Shown: piece by piece, positions 31,482 to 39,606 of the stretch | Layout: every line of letters starts with the position of its first letter | How positions within the stretch are numbered: the stretch's first letter is position 1 | Origin: Clostridiales bacterium | GTDB lineage: Bacteria; Bacillota; Clostridia; Christensenellales; CAG-138 | DNA length: 64,000 nucleotides | Assembly (NCBI GenBank): GCA_024691085.1 | Contig: JAILNX010000021.1 | Coordinates: forward strand, 27,209 to 91,208 | Direction of reading: 5' to 3' | Made by a program: the position numbers and the translations under genes | Notes under the pieces: model-generated | What the model was told of the DNA's origin: nothing | Seen by the model: the letters and a program-made list of their open reading frames with translations, nothing else | Databases searched by the model: none

Positions 31482-32549
31482 ATGCTCACGGCATTTATCC
31501 TGACAGGAATTGTACAGCTTCTTACCGTCGCGCTTCCCGAGGCGGTAACGGTCGGCGTGCCGCAGGTGGTCGCGTTCGCGCTGCCGAAGGTCGTTATATG
31601 GCTGCTCTTCGGCGTGGCGGGCGGCCTTGCCGTATGGATGATCTTAAGCCTCATCGCCGCTTTCATAGTCTATTTCAAGGTGCTCCACAGGTGGAACAAG
31701 AAGAAATGGACGCGCGAATGCTCATCGGACGACGAGCGCCAGCACCAGATGTACCGCGAAGGAGTCGAGTGGATCGAATCGACCGGAGTAAAGCCCAAAG
31801 AGGTCTCGATAAAGAGGCGCGGCCTGAATCTTTACGGCGAGTATTACGACTTCGGCTTCGACCGCACCGCCGTGCTCATCTCGGGCAGGACGGAGGGGCT
31901 GGTCTATTCCTATTATTTCTCCAAGCCCTATATCGAGAGCGGCTTCAACGTTTTCGTTTTCGACCAGCGTGCGCACGGCATTTCCGACGGTCACTGCAAC
32001 AGCCTCGGCTTCAAGGAGTCGAAGGATCTTTTAGCTTGGTGCAGGTATCTTCACGACGAGCTCGGAACGAAGGAGATCTACCTTCACGGCATCTGCATAG
32101 GCTCCGCCTGCGGGCTCTACGCGCTCGTCAACAAAAACTGCCCCGATTACGTCGTGGGGCTTACCGCCGACGGAATGTATTCGACCTTCTACCGGAGCTT
32201 CATCAATCACGCGCTCGAAAGGGTTAAGCACCTTACCCCCGTGATACAGATGGTCGACATGATACAGATCTGCGCCACCGGCTGCACAATGAGGAGGGGA
32301 CCTATCCACGTGATCTCCCGCTTAAGGAAGCCGCTTCTCATGCTCCACTCCCGCGAGGACACCTATTCGATCCCGAAATACGCGGTCGAGCTCTACGAAA
32401 AGGCGGGCAGCAAAAAGAAGGAGCTTTCGTGGTTCGAGCACGGCGCGCACTCCATGCTCCGCGTGACCGACAAAGAGCATTACGACGCGGTGATAAAGGA
32501 CTATCTCAAACGCAATTTTCAAACTGACCGAAAGGCGGATGGAATATGA
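31482..32549 (+). CDS. Membrane-anchored alpha/beta hydrolase with a Cys in the nucleophile position
   Basis: 355 residues. An N-terminal stretch of about 60 residues holds two hydrophobic segments, then the hydrolase domain: GLNLYGEYYDF, AVLISGRTEGLVYSYYF, VFVFDQRAHGISDGH, and the elbow IYLHGICIGSACGLYAL. There G-x-C-x-G replaces the usual G-x-S-x-G. The later LMLHSREDTYSIP supplies a likely acid and FEHGAHSML the His. Cys nucleophiles occur in dienelactone-hydrolase-like enzymes, so activity is possible but its nature is unclear. AAAGGA lies before the ATG; its stop overlaps purF (ATGA). Confidence 0.8.
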   Translation: MLTAFILTGIVQLLTVALPEAVTVGVPQVVAFALPKVVIWLLFGVAGGLAVWMILSLIAAFIVYFKVLHRWNKKKWTRECSSDDERQHQMYREGVEWIESTGVKPKEVSIKRRGLNLYGEYYDFGFDRTAVLISGRTEGLVYSYYFSKPYIESGFNVFVFDQRAHGISDGHCNSLGFKESKDLLAWCRYLHDELGTKEIYLHGICIGSACGLYALVNKNCPDYVVGLTADGMYSTFYRSFINHALERVKHLTPVIQMVDMIQICATGCTMRRGPIHVISRLRKPLLMLHSREDTYSIPKYAVELYEKAGSKKKELSWFEHGAHSMLRVTDKEHYDAVIKDYLKRNFQTDRKADGI

Positions 32550-33976
32550 GTGTACATGAGGAATGCGGAGTATTCGGCGTGATGTCGCCCGAGGTGACGG
32601 ACGTCGCCGGAATATGCTATTACGGGCTTTACGCCCTCCAGCACAGGGGGCAGGAGAGCTGCGGCATAGTCGTCAACGACGACGGCGTTTTCGAATCCCA
32701 TAAAGATCTCGGTCTTCTTAGCGAGGTCTTTTCGGGCGACGTCCTTAAAAGGTTCCCGCACGGGAACATGGCGATCGGCCACGTCCGCTACGGCACGACG
32801 GGCGGCAACAACCGCAATAACTGTCAGCCCATCGAGGTCAACCATCAGAAGGGGCGCATGGCGATCGCGCACAACGGCAATCTTTCGAATTCGGCGGAGC
32901 TTCGGAACAAGCTCGAGCTCACCGGCGCGATATTCCACACGACGAGCGATACCGAGACCATAGCTTATATCATCACCAAGGAAAGGCTCGACACCCATTC
33001 CATCGAGGCGGCGGTCACGAAGGCGATGGACGTCATAGACGGCGCGTACTCGCTTCTCGTCATGAGCCCGCAGAAGCTGGTCGCCGCGCGCGATCCCTAC
33101 GGCTTCCGTCCGCTTTGCTACGGCAAAACTCCCGACGGGATGTACGTGGTCGCGTCCGAAAGCTGCGCCATCAAAGCGGTCGGCGGCGAGGTGATACGCG
33201 ATCTTGAACCGGGCGAGATACTCGTCTTCTCGCCGAAGGGCGTAAGGAGCATGAAGGAGCACTGCGGAAAGAAGCCCAAAAAGCTCTGCGTGTTCGAATA
33301 CATCTATTTCGCGAGGCCCGATTCCGTTATCGACGGCATCTCCGTTCATGCGTCAAGGGTAAAGGCCGGGCGCATACTCGCGAAGGCCCATCCCGCCGAC
33401 GCGGACGTGGTCGTCGGCGTTCCCGATTCGGGACTTGACGCCGCTCTCGGCTTCAGCCTCGAGTCGGGCATACCGTATTCCATAGGTCTTATCAAGAACA
33501 AATACATCGGACGCACGTTCATCTCCCCGGGTCAGGGACTGCGTATGGACCAGGTCAAGATCAAGCTCTCCGCCATTGAGGAGGAGGTGCGCGGCAAGCG
33601 CGTCGTCCTGATCGACGACTCCATCGTCCGCGGCAACACCTCGGGACGCCTCGTGAGGCTTCTCCGCGAGGCGGGAGCGAAGGAGATACATATGCGCATC
33701 TCGTCGCCGCCCTTCCTTAACCCCTGCTATTACGGCACAGACATCGATTCGAGGGACAACCTCATCGCCGTCAAGCACAGCGTACCGGAGATCGCGGAGA
33801 TAATCGGCGTCGATTCCCTCGGCTATCTTCCCGCCGAGGCGCTTCCGGAGCTCACGGACGGAGCCGGCTTCTGCGACGCCTGCTTCACGGGCAAATACCC
33901 GACGCCCGTTCCCAAGGACACGAGAAAGGACCGCTTCGAGCAGAAGCTCTCCCAGAAAGGAAAGAAGGACAGATGA
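32546..33976 (+). CDS. purF: Amidophosphoribosyltransferase
   Basis: 476 residues. Cys7 in MSVHEECGVFGV is the N-terminal nucleophile after loss of a six-residue propeptide. Glutaminase motifs YGLYALQHRGQESCGI, GHVRYGTTGG and AHNGNLSNS are present, and the phosphoribosyltransferase loop is RVVLIDDSIVRGNTSGRLVRLLR. RDPYGFRPL and CGKKPKKLCVFEYIYFARPDS are typical. It makes phosphoribosylamine, the first step of purine synthesis. No other pur gene is near; the ATGA coupling to a lipid-operon hydrolase is unusual. Confidence 0.96.
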   Translation: MSVHEECGVFGVMSPEVTDVAGICYYGLYALQHRGQESCGIVVNDDGVFESHKDLGLLSEVFSGDVLKRFPHGNMAIGHVRYGTTGGNNRNNCQPIEVNHQKGRMAIAHNGNLSNSAELRNKLELTGAIFHTTSDTETIAYIITKERLDTHSIEAAVTKAMDVIDGAYSLLVMSPQKLVAARDPYGFRPLCYGKTPDGMYVVASESCAIKAVGGEVIRDLEPGEILVFSPKGVRSMKEHCGKKPKKLCVFEYIYFARPDSVIDGISVHASRVKAGRILAKAHPADADVVVGVPDSGLDAALGFSLESGIPYSIGLIKNKYIGRTFISPGQGLRMDQVKIKLSAIEEEVRGKRVVLIDDSIVRGNTSGRLVRLLREAGAKEIHMRISSPPFLNPCYYGTDIDSRDNLIAVKHSVPEIAEIIGVDSLGYLPAEALPELTDGAGFCDACFTGKYPTPVPKDTRKDRFEQKLSQKGKKDR

Positions 33977-34446
33977 ACTTTACCGCCGATATTCTGACGC
34001 TCTTCGACGAAAAATGGGCGCTCGTCACCGCGGGCACGAAGGAGAGCTTCAACACCATGACGATCTCCTGGGGCGAAATGGGCACGCTGTGGTCGAAGCC
34101 CGTCGTGACGGTCTACGTAAAGCCCGTCCGCTATACCCATGAGTTCATGGAAAAGAACGAATACTTCACCGTCAGCTTCTTTGACGAAAAGTACAAAAAG
34201 GCTCTCGGCCTGCTCGGCTCGAGGTCCGGCCGCGACGGGGATAAGGTCGCGGAATCCGGGCTCACGCCCAAGGCGGTCTCCGACGTCGCCGTCGGCTTTG
34301 AGGAGGCGGAAAGGACGCTCGTCTGCCGCAAGGCGCTTTCGCAGGATCTCGACATAAACGCGATACCCGATTTCGCGAAGGAGACCTATTACAAAACCGA
34401 GGCGCCGCACACCATGTTCGTCGGCGTGATCGAGGCGATACTGTAA
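33973..34446 (+). CDS. Flavin reductase-like FMN-binding protein
   Basis: 157 residues with the flavin-reductase split-barrel pattern: WALVTAGTKESFNTMTISWGEMG, then PVVTVYVKPVRYTHEFMEKNEYFTVSFF, and a C-terminal HTMFVGVIEAIL. The N-T-M-T-x-S-W segment contacts FMN in this family. It probably reduces or binds FMN; partner unknown. ATGA overlap with purF and closed by a terminator, so it is the last gene of the operon beginning at 24000. Confidence 0.85.
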   Translation: MNFTADILTLFDEKWALVTAGTKESFNTMTISWGEMGTLWSKPVVTVYVKPVRYTHEFMEKNEYFTVSFFDEKYKKALGLLGSRSGRDGDKVAESGLTPKAVSDVAVGFEEAERTLVCRKALSQDLDINAIPDFAKETYYKTEAPHTMFVGVIEAIL

Positions 34447-34458
34447 CAAAGCTTTCTG

Positions 34459-34497
34459 AAACGGAGGGACCCCGGGCGGGTTCCTCCGTTTATTATA
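34459..34497 (+). terminator. Terminator of the fatty-acid/purF operon
   Basis: AAACGGAGG (34459-34467) pairs with CCTCCGTTT (34483-34491), followed by ATTATATT. Confidence 0.65.
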
Positions 34498-34511
34498 TTC
34501 CGTCCGCTTGC

Positions 34512-34540
34512 TTGAAAAAGGCTGTCGAATATGATATGCT
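34512..34540 (+). promoter_or_regulatory. Promoter of the phosphate transporter gene
   Basis: TTGAAA (34512-34517), 17 bases, TATGCT (34535-34540), about 50 bases before the start codon. Confidence 0.55.
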
Positions 34541-34588
34541 TATTATGGGTAAAAATGATAAATAAGATAAAAAACACGGAGGATGCTA

Positions 34589-36214
34589 ATGACCTTTGAA
34601 AATTGGATCGGGATAGCCGGCGGTATCGCGCTTTTCCTTTTCGGCATCAGGATCATGGGCAACGGCATTGAGCGGTTAGCGGGCTCAAAGCTGAAAAAGA
34701 TACTTGAAAAGCTTACGAAAAACCGCTTTCTGGGGCTCGTCGTCGGCACGCTGATCACGGGTATTATTCAAAGCTCCAACGCAGTGTCGGTCATGACCGT
34801 CGGGTTCGTCAACGCGGGTCTCATGCCGCTCGACAACGCGGTCGGCGTCATCATGGGCGCAAACATCGGTACCACCATCACCGGGCAGCTGATCGCGTTC
34901 AACGTCGACGCCATCGCGCCGATAATCGCCTTCGTCGGCGTTATGGGCATGACCTTCCTGAAAAAGAAGCCCTGGAACAACATCTTCTACACGGCCGCGG
35001 GTCTCGGCATGCTGTTTATGGGCATGATGCTCATGAAGACACATATGCTGCCCCTGAAGGACGAGGAGTGGTTCATCACCCTTGTCGCGAGCCTCGAAAA
35101 CCCCATACTCGGCATACTCGTCGGCACGCTCATGACCATGCTCCTGCAGTCGGTCTCCGCCTCCGTCGGCGTACTGCAGGCAATGGCCGCCTCCGGCGCG
35201 CTCGGCGTGCATCCCCTCACGATCGCGGTCTATCTGATCTGCGGTCAGAACATCGGCTGCACAACGGTCTCCGTCATCGCCGCCATGGACGGCACGAAGG
35301 ATGCGAAGCGGACCGCGGCGATCCACGTCATTTTCAACGTGTTCGCCTGCATCATCTGCGTTATTCTCCTTCAGATCTTCCCGGGCGTCATCGGGTTCCT
35401 CGAAAGGATCTCCGGCACGGAAAACTACTCTCAGCAGCTTGCGAACGCCAACACCTTCCTGAAGCTCGGCGCGACGCTCATCATGTTCCCGATCTCCGGG
35501 CTCCTCATAAAGCTCTCGCGCGTCATCATCCGAGGCGAGGACGCCGCCGGCGGACGCCGTCTCATCCATATCCCGGCGAAGGGCTTCGGTTCTTCGGCGG
35601 TCGCGGTCTCGTCGGTCGAGCTTGAGTGCGACAGGATGTTCGGCCTTGCCCTAGGCAACATGAAGCTCGTCGCGAAGGCCATCTTCACGAAGACGAAGGG
35701 CGATATCGAGGAGATCAACAACAACGAGGAGACCATCGACTTCCTGAATCACGAGATCGCGATGGCGCTCGTCGACATCAACCGCGCCGGTCTCGGCGAG
35801 CCCGAGGCGCGCGCGATCGACCGTATGCACCACGTCATCACGGACTACGAGCGCATAGGCGATCATGCGGAGAACGTCGCGGACTATATCGTGCATCTTA
35901 GGGATAACAAGCTCGTCTTCTCCGAAGCGGCGCAGGGCGAGCTTAAAAACCTGTTTGACAAGGTGATCACGATCGTCGAAAACGCCGAGGACTGCATGAA
36001 AAGCCCCGCACTCACGAAGCTCCATGAGATCGAGGTCGCGGAGCAGGAGATAGACGATCTCGTCGACGAGTATAAAAACAACCACATCTCGAGGATGGAA
36101 AAGCGTCAGTGCTCCGCCGATATCGGCATGCTGTACGTCGAGATGCTCACCGACCTCGAGCGCGTAGGCGATCACGCCCTCAACATCGCGCAGGCGGGCT
36201 TCAACAAGCTATGA
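34589..36214 (+). CDS. Na/Pi-cotransporter family protein with PhoU-like tail
   Basis: 541 residues. The membrane part contains two related repeats with the QSS signature: GIIQSSNAVSVMTVGFVNAGLM and GTLMTMLLQSVSASVGVLQAMAA, plus GANIGTTITGQL and GQNIGCTTVSVIAAMDG. A soluble PhoU-like domain of two three-helix units follows from about residue 335, with repeated E-R-I/V-G-D-H-A-E/L-N motifs. Family members take up phosphate with sodium or pump it out. ATG at 34589 has GGAGG six bases upstream, better spaced than ATG 34583. Its stop overlaps the rRNA methylase ATG. Confidence 0.92.
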   Translation: MTFENWIGIAGGIALFLFGIRIMGNGIERLAGSKLKKILEKLTKNRFLGLVVGTLITGIIQSSNAVSVMTVGFVNAGLMPLDNAVGVIMGANIGTTITGQLIAFNVDAIAPIIAFVGVMGMTFLKKKPWNNIFYTAAGLGMLFMGMMLMKTHMLPLKDEEWFITLVASLENPILGILVGTLMTMLLQSVSASVGVLQAMAASGALGVHPLTIAVYLICGQNIGCTTVSVIAAMDGTKDAKRTAAIHVIFNVFACIICVILLQIFPGVIGFLERISGTENYSQQLANANTFLKLGATLIMFPISGLLIKLSRVIIRGEDAAGGRRLIHIPAKGFGSSAVAVSSVELECDRMFGLALGNMKLVAKAIFTKTKGDIEEINNNEETIDFLNHEIAMALVDINRAGLGEPEARAIDRMHHVITDYERIGDHAENVADYIVHLRDNKLVFSEAAQGELKNLFDKVITIVENAEDCMKSPALTKLHEIEVAEQEIDDLVDEYKNNHISRMEKRQCSADIGMLYVEMLTDLERVGDHALNIAQAGFNKL

Positions 36215-36960
36215 TCACGTCCGTAAAAAACGAAAGCATAAAAGCGATCAAGGCTCTCCTTTCGAGGAAGGGCCGTAAAGAGACGGGCCTTCACCTCATC
36301 GAGGGGGAAAGGCTCGTTTTTGACGCGCTCGCGTCCGGATTGAGGACGGGATCCGTCTTTGTCTCCGGCGGAAGGACGGATCTTATGGCGAGGCTTGAGG
36401 GTGCGGGCATTCCATTCGAGACCGTATCCGAAAGCGTAATGGCGTCCGTCTCCGACACCGATTCCCCGCAGGGGATAATCGCCTCCGCCGTCACGCCCGA
36501 TATGACGCCGCCTGAAAGCTTTCCTTCGGGACTGATCGTCGCGCTCGACCGCGTGCAGGATCCCGGCAATCTCGGCACCATACTCCGCACGGCGGACGCG
36601 TTCGGCGCGAAGGGCCTTCTCCTTTCAGAGGGCTGCGTCGATCCGTGGTCGCCCAAGGCGGTCAGAGCCGCGATGGGCTCGACCTATCATATCCCCGTGT
36701 GGCAGGGCGATCTCCCCAACGCGCTTAAAAACCTCGGCGGTCAGGGATTTTTCGCCGTCTGCGGACATCTAAAAGGAAAGGAAGCCCTCCCGGAGCTTCC
36801 CGAAAAACGCGTGCTGATAATCGGCAACGAGGCGAACGGCGCGTCCGACGAGGTGTCGGAGCTTGCCTATCTCTACCGCCTCCCCATGAAGGGCAGGGCG
36901 GAGAGCCTGAACGCCGCGGCCGCCGCCGCGATACTTATCTATAAGCTGAGCGAGAAATAA
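36211..36960 (+). CDS. SpoU/TrmH family RNA 2'-O-methyltransferase
   Basis: 249 residues. N-terminal substrate-binding domain (KALLSRKGRKETGLHLIEGERLVFDAL) and a trefoil-knot methyltransferase with motif 1 LDRVQDPGNLGTILRTADAFG, motif 2 LIIGNEANGASDEV and motif 3 LPMKGRAESLNAAAAAAILIY. It methylates ribose in tRNA or rRNA using S-adenosylmethionine; the exact site is not predictable. The start at 36211 overlaps the transporter stop (ATGA). Confidence 0.92.
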   Translation: MITSVKNESIKAIKALLSRKGRKETGLHLIEGERLVFDALASGLRTGSVFVSGGRTDLMARLEGAGIPFETVSESVMASVSDTDSPQGIIASAVTPDMTPPESFPSGLIVALDRVQDPGNLGTILRTADAFGAKGLLLSEGCVDPWSPKAVRAAMGSTYHIPVWQGDLPNALKNLGGQGFFAVCGHLKGKEALPELPEKRVLIIGNEANGASDEVSELAYLYRLPMKGRAESLNAAAAAAILIYKLSEK

Positions 36961-36963
36961 TAA

Positions 36964-37010
36964 AAGAGGGCAGTGCCCTCTTCGGCGCATTCACATAAGG
37001 ATGCGCTCTT
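36964..37010. terminator. Hairpins between convergent genes
   Basis: AAGAGGGCA/TGCCCTCTT (36964-36982) and GCGCAT/ATGCGC (36985-37006), the latter followed by TCTTTTATTT. Confidence 0.55.
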
Positions 37011-37160
37011 TTATTTCTTTTTCTTCTTCGAAAAATGCACGATGAGCACCACGGACACGGCTATCGCTCCCGCGATAAGCAGACCTATCACAATGTAGGG
37101 CAGCACGTCCACGACCCTTTCGATAGGGGATATGGGTACGTCCAGAAGGGATATGTTCAT
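37011..37160 (-). CDS. Small single-span membrane protein (49 residues)
   Basis: ATG at 37158-37160 has AAGGAGG nine bases upstream and the frame ends TAA at 37011. A short polar start (MNISLLDVPISPIERVVDV) leads into one membrane helix (LPYIVIGLLIAGAIAVSVVL) and a basic tail HFSKKKKK, so the C-terminus should be cytoplasmic. Predicted outward first half contains VPISPIERVVDVLP, which is reminiscent of short clostridial membrane peptides, but no family is named. It has its own ribosome site and is followed by hairpins. Confidence 0.6.
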   Translation of the reverse strand: MNISLLDVPISPIERVVDVLPYIVIGLLIAGAIAVSVVLIVHFSKKKKK

Positions 37161-37232
37161 TTCTTTGCCTCCTTAAGGATTATTTGTTATTTGAAAAACA
37201 CCGTTGACGCCTCGGGCGGCGGTTTGTTTCTC

Positions 37233-37571
37233 TTAAAGCAGAAACGTCGTTATCAGCAGCCCCGCGGAAAACGATGCGGCGTTTGCGATGAACGAATCGA
37301 GCATCGGTATGCGCCTGTCGGTCGCGCGGCGGTATATGAGCGCCTCGATCATGAACGCCGACAGCTCCAGCACGAGCGTGACCGCCCATCGGGGGAAGCC
37401 CGCGGCCGCGGTGAGGATATGGAGCAGGAACACCAGCGCGGGGTTGGTTGCGATATTGGCAAGCAGGACTATTATAAGCTCGCGCCCGCGGAACCCCAGC
37501 AAAAAGCATACGGGCAGCTCTATGATCTCCGTCAGGAGGAGCGACAGTGCGAGCGCTTCCAAAAGATTCAT
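37233..37571 (-). CDS. Small integral membrane protein (about four helices), unrecognised
   Basis: 112 residues, nearly all hydrophobic, with about four helices: LLEALALSLLLTEIIELPVCFLL, LIIVLLANIATNPALVFLLHIL, WAVTLVLELSAFMIEALIY and a final FIANAASFSAGLLITTFLL. A conserved-looking NIATNPALV lies between helices two and three. The ATG overlaps the stop of the MFS gene (ATGA), so the two are co-expressed. Function unknown. Confidence 0.65.
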   Translation of the reverse strand: MNLLEALALSLLLTEIIELPVCFLLGFRGRELIIVLLANIATNPALVFLLHILTAAAGFPRWAVTLVLELSAFMIEALIYRRATDRRIPMLDSFIANAASFSAGLLITTFLL

Positions 37572-38590
37572 GCGCGCACCTTTTTAAGTCCCAAAAGAAG
37601 CAGCCCGAGCGAAGCCAGCGCAAAAAGACCGTTTACATAGGCCGGCGCGCTCATTCGGAAGCCGAGGAACGCTGGCACACAGCCTATGAACAGCGCCGCG
37701 GTAAGCAGGCCGAACGCCGTGCCCCTGGCGCGGCTCAACAGCTTCGCGGAGGCGTGAAGGGTTATCGGCATGGTCATATTGAACAGAAAGAGCGCACAGA
37801 GCGCAAGGTACGGCGAGACGGGGAAGAACAGCGCTGCGGCGAGAAGCGAGAGCGATATGATCCCGGTCAGCCTTGGGCCGATCGCGTCCGAAACGAAGCC
37901 GCCCGCCGCCTTGCCCAAAGCAAGGAGCAGCACGGGAATGAGCCCCGCCAAAACGGGCGGGAGCGCGGAAAGCGCGTCGCCCGGGGAGAAAGCGTCGGAG
38001 GTGCCTATGAACGAGCGGAGCACGACGACCGCGAAAAGCGCGGCAAGCGGCAAAAGCCCGGCTTGGGGCAGCTCTGCGGAAAACTCGGCGTTATGCGTGA
38101 GCTTTTCTTCGTTCCTGCGGGAATACAGAAGTATGACCACGCCGAGGAAGAGCACCGCGGCCGGCATTATGAATCTGTGCTCCGCAAGGAAGCGCGCATA
38201 GAACGCGCCGAGGTAGAGCCCTATCGCGCCGGGGGAAACGAACACGCCCAGAGGCCCCGCTTTCCCGTCGGAGCTGTTCAGCACCTCGATACCTCCGCCG
38301 ACGTGGAACGCGCCGTTGCCGATCCCCGCTATCACCGCTGCGAGCCACGGACAGGAGACGAGCATGAACGCGATCGCAACGAGCCCGCAGCCCAAGGCAG
38401 CGAAAGGCAGATTGCGGTCTAACCTGTCCGCAAGTATGCCCATGGGAAGCTGCATAAGGAACGCGAACGCGTTGTATAGGACCATGTTCAGCCAAACGCC
38501 TTCGCCCTGAAGCAGGCCGAAGAAGAGCGCCGCGCATGCAAGATCCACCGCAGCGTGCGAGACCGAGAGTAAGAATACCTTGATCCTCAT
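37568..38590 (-). CDS. MFS transporter (Fsr-like, short)
   Basis: 340 residues with about ten to eleven membrane helices. It begins LLSVSHAAVDLACAALFFGLL, with MQLPMGILADRLDRNLPFA as the first-loop G-x-x-A-D-R signature of the major facilitator family. GIGNGAFHVGGGIEVLN resembles the fosmidomycin-resistance (Fsr) group. Substrate unknown, probably an efflux pump. It begins 12 bases after thpR ends and continues into the small membrane protein by ATGA. Confidence 0.82.
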   Translation of the reverse strand: MRIKVFLLSVSHAAVDLACAALFFGLLQGEGVWLNMVLYNAFAFLMQLPMGILADRLDRNLPFAALGCGLVAIAFMLVSCPWLAAVIAGIGNGAFHVGGGIEVLNSSDGKAGPLGVFVSPGAIGLYLGAFYARFLAEHRFIMPAAVLFLGVVILLYSRRNEEKLTHNAEFSAELPQAGLLPLAALFAVVVLRSFIGTSDAFSPGDALSALPPVLAGLIPVLLLALGKAAGGFVSDAIGPRLTGIISLSLLAAALFFPVSPYLALCALFLFNMTMPITLHASAKLLSRARGTAFGLLTAALFIGCVPAFLGFRMSAPAYVNGLFALASLGLLLLGLKKVRA

Positions 38591-38602
38591 GGAAAAACGA
38601 CC

Positions 38603-39142
38603 TTAAAACCTTTCGCGGTGCAGGGGAGTGTAGACCATCCTCCCGCGGACGCGCACGCTCTCGAACAAAGTGATGCCTGATACCGTCGTTTCAGCCGAAA
38701 GCGGTATCCTTTTCATTTCCGCCGTCACCAGCTCGTCGTGTTCGACGTTCCTGCCGAGTGTGATGTGCGGAACGTATCTTTTGTGATCGCGCGGGAAGCC
38801 CCTGTCGGCAAGCGCCGCCTCAAGCGCCTCGTGGAGTATGGAAAGCTCATTAAGGCCGCCCCTCACCGTAACGAGTGCCGTGCGCTTTCCTCCCGCGGCC
38901 TTGTCGAAGAAATCGTACTCAGAAAGGGCGAGAGTGAACGGACGGATATCCCTGCACGCCTCGCGCATGGCGTCCGCGATATCGTAAAGCGCGTCCGTTT
39001 CGCCGAGGAACCGGAGCGTAATGTGCATATTCTCAACGGGGACGAACCTGCCGCCAGACGAGCGCTCCTTCAGCGCCTTTGAAACGCCTGCGAGCTCGCG
39101 CCGCATCCCGTCCGAAAGCCCGATCGCAATAAACAGCCTCAT
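38603..39142 (-). CDS. thpR: RNA 2',3'-cyclic phosphodiesterase (2H family)
   Basis: 179 residues with both HxT motifs: ENMHITLRFLGET near 40 and YVPHITLGRNVEHDEL near 127. It begins MRLFIAIGLSDGMRREL, as ThpR proteins do. The enzyme opens 2',3'-cyclic phosphates or related RNA ends. ATG at 39142 with GGAGG five bases upstream is chosen over the in-frame codon at 39169. Confidence 0.92.
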   Translation of the reverse strand: MRLFIAIGLSDGMRRELAGVSKALKERSSGGRFVPVENMHITLRFLGETDALYDIADAMREACRDIRPFTLALSEYDFFDKAAGGKRTALVTVRGGLNELSILHEALEAALADRGFPRDHKRYVPHITLGRNVEHDELVTAEMKRIPLSAETTVSGITLFESVRVRGRMVYTPLHRERF

Positions 39143-39213
39143 ATTGACCTCCGTATCGTATACCGTCATTATAGCATTTCCGAAAATATTTTCAAATATA
39201 TTAAGAAAAAGGC

Positions 39214-39242
39214 TTGCTTTTTTGGCATCGAGGCATTACAAT
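39214..39242 (+). promoter_or_regulatory. Promoter of rpmE
   Basis: TTGCTT (39214-39219), 17 bases, TACAAT (39237-39242). The roughly 100-base leader holds a stem AGGGCG/CGCCCT near 39304-39321, a candidate for L31 autoregulation but not matched to a known leader. Confidence 0.55.
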
Positions 39243-39348
39243 AGCTTTTGCGGATCAAAACGGACGCTTTTTTCTCGTCCGGCCGCAAATAAAAAACGGC
39301 AGGAGGGCGGCTACTCGCCCTGCACCGACACAAGTTAGGAGTTTTGTT

Positions 39349-39549
39349 ATGAAGAAGGATATCCATCCCTCGTATGGTGAGAGCATCGTCCGCTGTGCCT
39401 GCGGCGAGACCTTCAAGTCCGGCTCCACAAAGGGCGAGCTTAAGGTTGAAATCTGCTCCAAGTGCCATCCCTTCTACACCGGCCGTCAGAAGCTCGTTGA
39501 CACCGGCGGACGTGTAGACAAGTTCAAGAAGCGCTATGGCATGAACTGA
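39349..39549 (+). CDS. rpmE: 50S ribosomal protein L31 (zinc-binding type)
   Basis: 66 residues: [28 protein letters not shown] and [31 protein letters not shown]. Two Cys pairs (CAC and CSKC) bind zinc, as in the C+ form. AGGAG precedes the ATG at 39349; the open frame upstream to 39214 is leader. Confidence 0.96.
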   Translation: MKKDIHPSYGESIVRCACGETFKSGSTKGELKVEICSKCHPFYTGRQKLVDTGGRVDKFKKRYGMN

Positions 39550-39606
39550 AGACCGAATACAGAATGACCTCGCAAGCGGGGCCATTTTGTCTATATGGGG
39601 GTAAAT

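Noticed and set aside
39214-39348. N-terminal extension of L31 in the open frame before ATG 39349
   Set aside because: L31 begins MKKDIHP in this family, AGGAG precedes 39349, and a promoter overlaps the supposed extension.
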